Part shown: positions 58,680-64,000 of the stretch, in pieces
How the letters are laid out: each line of letters begins with the position of its first letter
Numbering within the stretch: position 1 is the first letter of the stretch
Assembly (NCBI GenBank): GCA_036343635.1
Contig: JAYYVF010000086.1
Coordinates: 1-64,000, forward strand
Source of the DNA: GCA-2693325 sp036343635
GTDB taxonomy: Bacteria > Latescibacterota > UBA2968 > UBA8231
Length of the DNA: 64,000 bases
Reading direction: 5' to 3'
Notes under the pieces: model-generated
What the model saw: the letters and a program-made list of their open reading frames with translations, nothing else
Told to the model about the DNA's origin: nothing
Database searches by the model: none
Program-made: the position numbers and the translations under genes

Positions 58680-61001
58680 GTGGTGGACACTGTAGAGTCT
58701 ATCCCCAAAGACCTTGAACCCGAACTACGTCAGTCACTCGGGTCGGGCGAATTGCTGATCATCTTACTCTCAACAGATATTCGATCTGACGGAAACTACG
58801 GTGAGGCTTGGTTTGCTCTTACCGATGAACGCCTGTTGGTTTTCGAACCAGAACGTGACCAACCAAAAAGTTTTCTATTAAAACAAATTTTCCTAAAAGA
58901 TATCGAACGCGTATATATTCGAAATCACGTTGGGTGTGGTGCTCTCCTAGTCGAATTAGCAAACGAAACAGTAGAACTGATTCGATTTTCTCTTAGCGCT
59001 TATTTTAAATTTTCAAGTACCCCTCAAGCCATAGAAGCAGCTACGGGTATTGATGAACAGGAGATCGAAGAAATCGTTGACGAAGATGCAAGCCTTGTTA
59101 GCGTTGTCGATCACTGTCCTAAATGTGGATTAGCGTTACGTAGCGGAAGCACTACCTGCCCCAACTGCCTTCAAAAAACCGAAACGTTTTGGAGACTTTT
59201 CTCCTACATAAAACCGTATAAAGCTCGCGCATTAGCCGGTTTTTCTCTAACCATAGTCCTGACAATAATCACACTGTTGCCTCCACAACTAAATTTGATC
59301 CTCATCGACGATGTGATCTTGCCAACAACTGCTCCGTATATGCAAAATATAGATGAGGTACCGCAACAAGTACTAACCCCAAACGATCCTCAGAACATAC
59401 CTGCACGAGCTACCGAACTTTTAATTTGGATCGTATTGGGCCTAATTAGCACCAGTATAGCTGGAGCCTTGGCCGGCGCTGCCCGCGTTCACATACTAGG
59501 ATGGCTCGGCCAACACGTTGTCTATGACTTACAAACGCAACTATTTAGACACCTACAACACTTATCTCTCAATTTCTATGGCGTACTAAGCACCGGCCGG
59601 ATCATGACGCGTGTCACAAGTGACACCGAACGAATGCGTACATTTATCACCTCTGGATTCCAGGACATCGTAATAAATATTTTGACTCTTATCGGAATAT
59701 TTTTACTAATGATGTCGATGAACTGGCAGTTGACACTACTAGCCATGATCCCGATCCCATTTATGATCTTGTTTACCATCCTCTATCGGACTCGCATACA
59801 TTGGGTTTTCCATCGCATCTGGCGACGTATCTCCACCTTAAATAATATGTTAGCAGACACGATACCAGGCGTAAAGGTCGTTAAAGCTTTTGCCCAGGAA
59901 CATCGTGAATTCCAACGCTTTAACGAAAAAAATACGGACCTGCGAGAATCTCAAATGGCTTCGATAAAAATGAAAGCCATTTTTCTGCCTACCATATCTT
60001 TTACAATATCATTAGGATCGTTAATTCTGTGGTGGTTCGGCGGACATCAAGTCCTGTCCAATACGCTCACTCTTGGTGAGTTACAGGCGTTCATTACATA
60101 CATGATGATGTTTTATTCCCCTGTACGTGCCCTCTGTACGCTTACCGAGCAATTAGAAAGTGCAGCCACGACCGCCGAGCGTGTTTTTGAAATTCTCGAT
60201 ACTCAAGCTGAGATAGAAGATTCTGATAACGCGATAGATCCCGGCAAATTAGAAGGCTCCGTAGAATTTCGAAATGTTTCATTCACTTACGATGGCGCTG
60301 CACGAGTACTTGACCGAATAAACTTCCGTGTCGAACCGGGAGAAATGATTGGGATTGTGGGACATTCCGGATCGGGAAAATCCACGATGGTAAATCTCAT
60401 TTCTCGTTTTTATGACGCAAGCGATGGACAAGTCTTAATTGATAACAAACCAATCACCTCATTTATACAACGACGCCTACGAAATCAAATTGGTGTAGTT
60501 TTACAGGAACCACTTTTATTTCAAGGCTCTATTGCAAATAATATTGCTTATGGCTATCCAGAAGCAACAAAAGATCAAATAATTGAAGCAGCCCGAACAG
60601 CTAATGCCCATCGCTTTATCATGCAGTTTCCTGACGGCTATGATACACAGGTCGGCGAAAGAGGTGGGCGCCTATCGGGAGGTGAACGACAGCGCATATC
60701 TATTGCAAGGGCATTAATAGGAAACCCACGCATTCTCATCCTGGACGAAGCAACCGCTTCCGTCGACACCCAAACCGAATTTGAAATTCAAGAAGCACTT
60801 GAAAGGTTAGTGTCTGGACGAACCACCTTTGCCATTGCACACCGTTTGTCCACTCTGAAAAATGCCAATCGTCTGATCGTTTTGGATCGTGGCCGTATTG
60901 CCGAGGTTGGTACGCACGACACACTCCTAAGCCAAAATGAAGGGGTCTATAAAAAATTAGTTGATATGCAAACAGAAATGGCCAAAGTGAGAGCAATCTA
61001 A
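58680..61001 (+). CDS. ABC exporter with N-terminal PH-like domain and zinc ribbon
   Basis: The 773-residue protein has an unusual layout. Residues 1-125 resemble a bacterial PH-like fold ('AWFALTDERLLVFEPE', 'IFLKDIERVYIRNHVGCGALLVEL'). A zinc ribbon (Cys146, 149, 160, 163: 'CPKCG...CPNC') follows. From about 168 comes a standard fused ABC exporter with six helices, then an NBD with 'VGHSGSGKST' (about 560), 'LSGGERQRISIARAL' (about 664), 'LILDEATASVD' and 'AIAHRLSTL'. A large polar loop between helices 1 and 2 contains 'PTTAPYMQNIDEVPQQ'. The start is GTG 58680. Homologues next to DUF1854 proteins have been linked to cyanophycin metabolism. The next gene follows with no gap. Confidence 0.87.
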   Translation: MVDTVESIPKDLEPELRQSLGSGELLIILLSTDIRSDGNYGEAWFALTDERLLVFEPERDQPKSFLLKQIFLKDIERVYIRNHVGCGALLVELANETVELIRFSLSAYFKFSSTPQAIEAATGIDEQEIEEIVDEDASLVSVVDHCPKCGLALRSGSTTCPNCLQKTETFWRLFSYIKPYKARALAGFSLTIVLTIITLLPPQLNLILIDDVILPTTAPYMQNIDEVPQQVLTPNDPQNIPARATELLIWIVLGLISTSIAGALAGAARVHILGWLGQHVVYDLQTQLFRHLQHLSLNFYGVLSTGRIMTRVTSDTERMRTFITSGFQDIVINILTLIGIFLLMMSMNWQLTLLAMIPIPFMILFTILYRTRIHWVFHRIWRRISTLNNMLADTIPGVKVVKAFAQEHREFQRFNEKNTDLRESQMASIKMKAIFLPTISFTISLGSLILWWFGGHQVLSNTLTLGELQAFITYMMMFYSPVRALCTLTEQLESAATTAERVFEILDTQAEIEDSDNAIDPGKLEGSVEFRNVSFTYDGAARVLDRINFRVEPGEMIGIVGHSGSGKSTMVNLISRFYDASDGQVLIDNKPITSFIQRRLRNQIGVVLQEPLLFQGSIANNIAYGYPEATKDQIIEAARTANAHRFIMQFPDGYDTQVGERGGRLSGGERQRISIARALIGNPRILILDEATASVDTQTEFEIQEALERLVSGRTTFAIAHRLSTLKNANRLIVLDRGRIAEVGTHDTLLSQNEGVYKKLVDMQTEMAKVRAI

Positions 61002-61508
61002 TTGACAAATGAGAATAAAGTAACTTCCGCCCTAAGCTATAGCCTTGATGGCGACCAGTTAAGCTTTAGTCGATCGATTCATGGTAATTTAGTCATGCAC
61101 CGTAATAAGGAATCTTACACTGGGATCAAACTTCGACGTGCGTTCCCCTTGGAAATTGGGACGGATTATATTGGATTTTTTGATATCGACGGCAACGAAA
61201 TTGGCATACTTAAAACACTGGCCGGACTTGATAGCAGCAGTATAAAAGAGATAGAAGAGGAATTAGAGAAAATTTACTTCCAACCTCAAATCACGTCTTT
61301 CAAGCACTTAGACGAGGAGTTCGGGGTTTTGCGTGGCGAGATAGAAACTACACGAGGTCCCCGATCACTCGAAATTCGTGGTTATCGAACAAATGTACGA
61401 ATCCTTTCTAATAAACGGGCAATTGTAATAGATGTCGACGGTAATAGATATTTGATCGAGGATTGGCCATCTCTACCCCAGCGAATTCGAGAAATCCTAG
61501 GCCTTTAG
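61002..61508 (+). CDS. DUF1854 family protein coupled to the ABC exporter
   Basis: The 168-residue protein matches DUF1854. 'RAFPLEIGTDYIGFFDIDGNEIGILKTLAGLDSSSIKEIEEELEKIYFQPQITSF' is a typical N-terminal half. 'GVLRGEIETTRGPRSLEIRGYRTNVRIL' and 'VDGNRYLIEDWPSLPQRIREIL' make the C-terminal half. The frame begins with a TTG touching the exporter's TAA, so the two are translated as a unit. No catalytic residues are known. DUF1854 genes are frequently adjacent to ABC exporters, supposedly in cyanophycin metabolism. Cytosolic and soluble as judged from the sequence. Confidence 0.83.
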   Translation: MTNENKVTSALSYSLDGDQLSFSRSIHGNLVMHRNKESYTGIKLRRAFPLEIGTDYIGFFDIDGNEIGILKTLAGLDSSSIKEIEEELEKIYFQPQITSFKHLDEEFGVLRGEIETTRGPRSLEIRGYRTNVRILSNKRAIVIDVDGNRYLIEDWPSLPQRIREILGL

Positions 61509-61554
61509 AAAAACAGTAACCAGCCATCTGGGTAAGGCAAAGTTCTGGATCAAT

Positions 61555-62181
61555 TTATGTATTAAAGTACTGTGAGACTTTGAAGCAAAGGTTGTCTACA
61601 AAATTTTCTCGCTGATCTTTTTCCGCCATTCCTCCAGGGATAATAAAATCTGCGTGACGTTTGGTAGACCTATTATACCTTTCATGTTGCCACCGAACCG
61701 ATTCTAAGTAGTAGTCAACTATTTTATCAAAATCTTCGATATTTTTCATATTCCTTCGTATACGCCGAATAATCCGTTCATCAGCTTCTACCTCTACGTA
61801 AATCTTCAAATCCATTAAATCTCGAAGTTCCTCAAACCAAAGCACGGTGATTCCTTCAATTATGAAAATATCCGAATCGGTCCGTGCTAAATTCTGACAA
61901 GCAGAAAACATGGAACGTTGTTCATAAGAATGAGGCTCATTATACGATGGCCGAAAATCTTTATTGATATTTGAATAATAATGTGGCATTTCAGCAGGGG
62001 GCTTAAAAAACTTATCTTGAACTAACACTTCTACTCGTAGATCAGACCAGCGATCACAAAAATGTTTTGCTAAAGTCGATTTCCCTGATCCAGTACCGCC
62101 GGCTATACCAATAACATAAGGTCTGCGATCACTTTGAATACGATGCTGTCTGAGAGACTGAATAATCTTATCATGGGACAA
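61555..62181 (-). CDS. Uridine kinase family protein
   Basis: A 208-residue P-loop kinase with 'VIGIAGGTGSGKSTLAKHF' (about 23-41), 'LVQDKFFK' (DKF in place of the canonical DSFY/DxF Asp), 'FIIEGITVLW' (about 111) and 'IRRIRRNMK' with the lid Arg residues. It phosphorylates uridine or cytidine, or perhaps a related nucleoside, in the cytosol. The frame opens with TTG 62181; no ATG precedes the P-loop. It is convergent with DUF1854 (46 bases) and near a glycosyltransferase. Confidence 0.85.
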   Translation of the reverse strand: MSHDKIIQSLRQHRIQSDRRPYVIGIAGGTGSGKSTLAKHFCDRWSDLRVEVLVQDKFFKPPAEMPHYYSNINKDFRPSYNEPHSYEQRSMFSACQNLARTDSDIFIIEGITVLWFEELRDLMDLKIYVEVEADERIIRRIRRNMKNIEDFDKIVDYYLESVRWQHERYNRSTKRHADFIIPGGMAEKDQRENFVDNLCFKVSQYFNT

Positions 62182-62298
62182 AATAGACCTATATTGTTTG
62201 AATTTGGAAAAACTGATTATCAGTCTTTTTTACAAAAAATATTTATTCAAAAAAAACTTTCCTATTACCAAATTTTCCTGATATTGCTCGCGCCACAA

Positions 62299-63330
62299 TC
62301 AAGCTACACACCAAAAATCTTTTGCCTCAACAAACTTCCAAAATTTTAATTTTTTGCGGATTTTTTCCCTCGCACCACGGGAAGCAACAGCTATTAATAG
62401 TGAAGGAGATACCAAACCATCCCAATTAGACAATAAATCGTCCGGACTGATAATAGGCACACCATATAAAAGTGAACCTATCTTTTTAGGGGTTACGTCA
62501 ACAAAAAAATTTGGTTTACAACCTTTGCGTATCAGATGCTTACTGAGACGACGACCTGTTTTCCCTGCACCCCAGACAATTAGACCTTTAGACTCCGATA
62601 AAGGTCCTTGACATAAATAATTAGCTTTAGCCCGGAGAAAATTTTCCACAGAATACCGAGATTCACTATAAGTGACCCTGTTTCTATGTTCTCGCCAATA
62701 AAACAAAACTTCTTGGATTTTTTCAAAGCGTTTACCCGCATGAGCATAACGCAACCATAGATCATAATCCTCCGGCCACCCTCGATCATGATAACCAGTA
62801 AAACTATTTAATTCATGCCGACGCATCATAGCGGTAGGATTCGCAATAGGACTTTCGATAAAACGTTCACGAACAATATCAGAATGTGTAACAAGGCTAT
62901 TCAACCATTTCTCATAAATCCTCATGCCCTCTCCAACCTCACCTTCATGAGAAAACATTTCGACCAAACAAGTCACGACACTAACGCCTGGAGAGGCCTC
63001 TAATAAATCGGCCTGCTTCTTAAGTCTATCCACGTGCATACGATCATCGGCATCCATCCGAGCCACGTAAGATCCACGACAATACCGGAGTCCCCTATTG
63101 GGAGCCTCAACAATTCCGTGGTGTTCAGAAAATATTGGCTTAAAGCGTTTATCGCGTTTAGCCCACGCCTTCAAAATTTCTGAAGAATCATCCGTAGACC
63201 CATCATCTACAGCAACAACCTCAAAGGATGCCATACTCTGAGCTGCAATACTATGTAACGTCTCATCTAACGTTTTGGCCGCATTATAGACTGGGAGTAA
63301 AATTGACACGCTTGGCTGGTTGACATCCAT
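62299..63330 (-). CDS. Glycosyltransferase family 2 protein with a C-terminal Rossmann-like domain
   Basis: Residues about 8-230 form a GT-A fold: 'SILLPVYNAAKTLDETLHSIAAQS', 'VAVDDGSTDDSS', the metal-binding 'ARMDADDRMH' (about 90-100), and 'GWPEDYDLWLRYA' with the catalytic Asp. The C-terminal 90 residues ('LIVWGAGKTGRRLSKHLIRKGCKPNFFVD') look like a small nucleotide-binding domain that is found in some GT2 and sugar-modifying proteins. Acceptor and sugar are unknown. ATG 63330 is preferred over TTG 63339. It diverges from map across an 11-bp perfect hairpin. Confidence 0.86.
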   Translation of the reverse strand: MDVNQPSVSILLPVYNAAKTLDETLHSIAAQSMASFEVVAVDDGSTDDSSEILKAWAKRDKRFKPIFSEHHGIVEAPNRGLRYCRGSYVARMDADDRMHVDRLKKQADLLEASPGVSVVTCLVEMFSHEGEVGEGMRIYEKWLNSLVTHSDIVRERFIESPIANPTAMMRRHELNSFTGYHDRGWPEDYDLWLRYAHAGKRFEKIQEVLFYWREHRNRVTYSESRYSVENFLRAKANYLCQGPLSESKGLIVWGAGKTGRRLSKHLIRKGCKPNFFVDVTPKKIGSLLYGVPIISPDDLLSNWDGLVSPSLLIAVASRGAREKIRKKLKFWKFVEAKDFWCVA

Positions 63331-63340
63331 AATACTCAAA

Positions 63341-63366
63341 TTATAACATTTTTGTAAATGTTATAA
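63341..63366. promoter_or_regulatory. Perfect palindrome between divergent GT2 and map genes
   Basis: TTATAACATTT (63341-63351), a TTGT loop and AAATGTTATAA (63356-63366) give two perfect 11-base arms. It sits 11 bases from the GT2 start and 44 from the map start. It may be an operator or transcript hairpin; the purely AT arms argue against a terminator. Confidence 0.45.
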
Positions 63367-63409
63367 ACATCTATTGCCGAAATTGGTGTAATTAGCGTAT
63401 TTGTCGGCC

Positions 63410-64000
63410 ATGCTACATTTGAAATCCGATTCCGAAATAGAAAAAATCCGAGATGCCGGACGTATAGCTGCCGAAGCAATGTTACGTGTTAAAGAAATTG
63501 TAAGAATAGGATGTACGACGAACGAGTTAGATGCTGTTGCAGCACAATACATAAAAAGCCAGGGTGCCATAGCAAGTGCATTGAATTATCGAGGGTATCC
63601 TAAAAGCATTTGCGTGTCAACAAATAACGAAATCGTCCACGGGATCCCTGGACCGCGAAAGCTTTTAAACGGTGATATTATTTCCGTCGATATTGCCGTA
63701 AATAAAAATGGATTCCATGGTGATATGAATGCGACTATGCTGGTTGGCCAAGTCGAGGAAGAAACGCAACGGTTAGTAGAATCAACACGTACCTGCCTGG
63801 AACTAGGCTTAGCCGCAAGCACGGCTGATAATCGCTTGGGAGATATAGGTTCTTCCATACAATCTTATGCAGAACAATGTGGTTTTTCAGTAGTCCGTGA
63901 ATATTGTGGACACGGAATTGGACGTGAATTTCACGAAGAACCACAACTTTTACATTATGGGGCTACTCACACTGGACGTCGATTACAAATTGGCATGGTG
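63410..64000 (+). CDS. map: Methionine aminopeptidase type I (3' end outside the window)
   Basis: From ATG 63410 the frame is open to the window edge (197 codons). The reading has 'IRDAGRIAAEAMLRVKEIV', then 'YPKSICVSTNNEIVHGIPG' (His), 'LNGDIISVDIAVNKNGFHGDMNATMLVGQ' (Asp97-type and Asp108-type metal ligands) and 'YCGHGIGREFHEEPQLLHYG' (His171-type). The final two ligands fall outside. It removes the initiator Met from nascent proteins. The ribosome site is weak. Adjacent to a strong palindrome. Confidence 0.92.
   Translation, partial: MLHLKSDSEIEKIRDAGRIAAEAMLRVKEIVRIGCTTNELDAVAAQYIKSQGAIASALNYRGYPKSICVSTNNEIVHGIPGPRKLLNGDIISVDIAVNKNGFHGDMNATMLVGQVEEETQRLVESTRTCLELGLAASTADNRLGDIGSSIQSYAEQCGFSVVREYCGHGIGREFHEEPQLLHYGATHTGRRLQIGMV

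Noticed and set aside
1..64000. CRISPR array, prophage, transposase or toxin-antitoxin locus
   Set aside because: No regularly spaced repeats, integrase, phage structural or transposase-like protein was seen on either strand.

Overview
The window (about 42 % GC by eye) comes from a Gram-negative, diderm bacterium. It carries TamB and the first part of an Omp85/POTRA protein for outer-membrane assembly, plus lipoprotein signal peptidase II, SecDF, D-Ala-D-Ala ligase and an IleRS of the eukaryote-like type. The accessory load is three unrelated enolase-superfamily sugar-acid dehydratases, two phytanoyl-CoA-type dioxygenases, two RraA-like aldolases, a sulfatase, a glucuronoyl-esterase-like hydrolase and several Gfo/Idh/MocA dehydrogenases. 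This resembles uncultivated marine lineages such as Latescibacterota or Poribacteria. That placement is an inference from gene content, not a phylogenetic result. I saw no rRNA, tRNA, CRISPR array, insertion sequence or phage gene.

Layout. 1-6.6 kb (minus): Omp85 fragment, TamB, a YugP-type zinc peptidase and two Hsp20 chaperones. 7-13.2 kb (plus): a catabolic run of enolase-superfamily dehydratase, FAH-family hydrolase, two MFS transporters, PhyH dioxygenase and RraA-like aldolase. 13.2-16.4 kb (minus): a FolC Mur-ligase fused to an ATP-grasp domain, then moaA; xdhC diverges from moaA. 17.7-22.6 kb (minus): ettA, a Gfo/Idh oxidoreductase, a GMC oxidoreductase and a membrane protein with an internal duplication. 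22.8-31.4 kb (plus, with one arsC on minus): sugar isomerase, MORN-2 lipoprotein, adenosine-deaminase-like enzyme, a second enolase-superfamily enzyme, aspartate dehydrogenase, CE15-like esterase, a second PhyH and a gamma-carbonic anhydrase. 31.4-40.2 kb: mostly minus-strand housekeeping genes (adenylate-kinase-like, proA, htpG, SDR, DUF445, ddl), with a geranylgeranyl-reductase-type flavoprotein on plus. 40.5-43.9 kb: a second RraA, a sulfatase and a Gfo/Idh enzyme. 44-56 kb (minus): a compact block rluD-lspA-dksA/traR-ileS-yggT-yggS (listed left to right, transcribed in the opposite order), a cation/proton antiporter, secDF, apbE and a polyprenyl diphosphate synthase. 56.2-61.5 kb (plus): a third enolase-superfamily dehydratase, a Ca2+/cation antiporter, and an ABC exporter with PH-like and zinc-ribbon extensions coupled to a DUF1854 protein. 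61.5-64 kb: uridine kinase and a glycosyltransferase (minus), then a truncated methionine aminopeptidase (plus) running off the end.

Core cell-biology genes lie almost entirely on the minus strand. Most plus-strand genes are accessory carbon-catabolism genes, arranged in separate runs between the core blocks. Together the accessory genes suggest growth on oxidised, sulfated or esterified sugars (uronic and aldonic acids): esters and sulfates removed by the CE15-like enzyme and sulfatase, acids dehydrated by enolase-superfamily enzymes, and keto-acids cleaved by FAH or RraA enzymes. The most unusual items are the FolC/ATP-grasp fusion downstream of moaA, the ABC/DUF1854 pair, the duplicated membrane protein overlapping the GMC oxidoreductase, and a CTG-start candidate for the adenylate-kinase-like gene.
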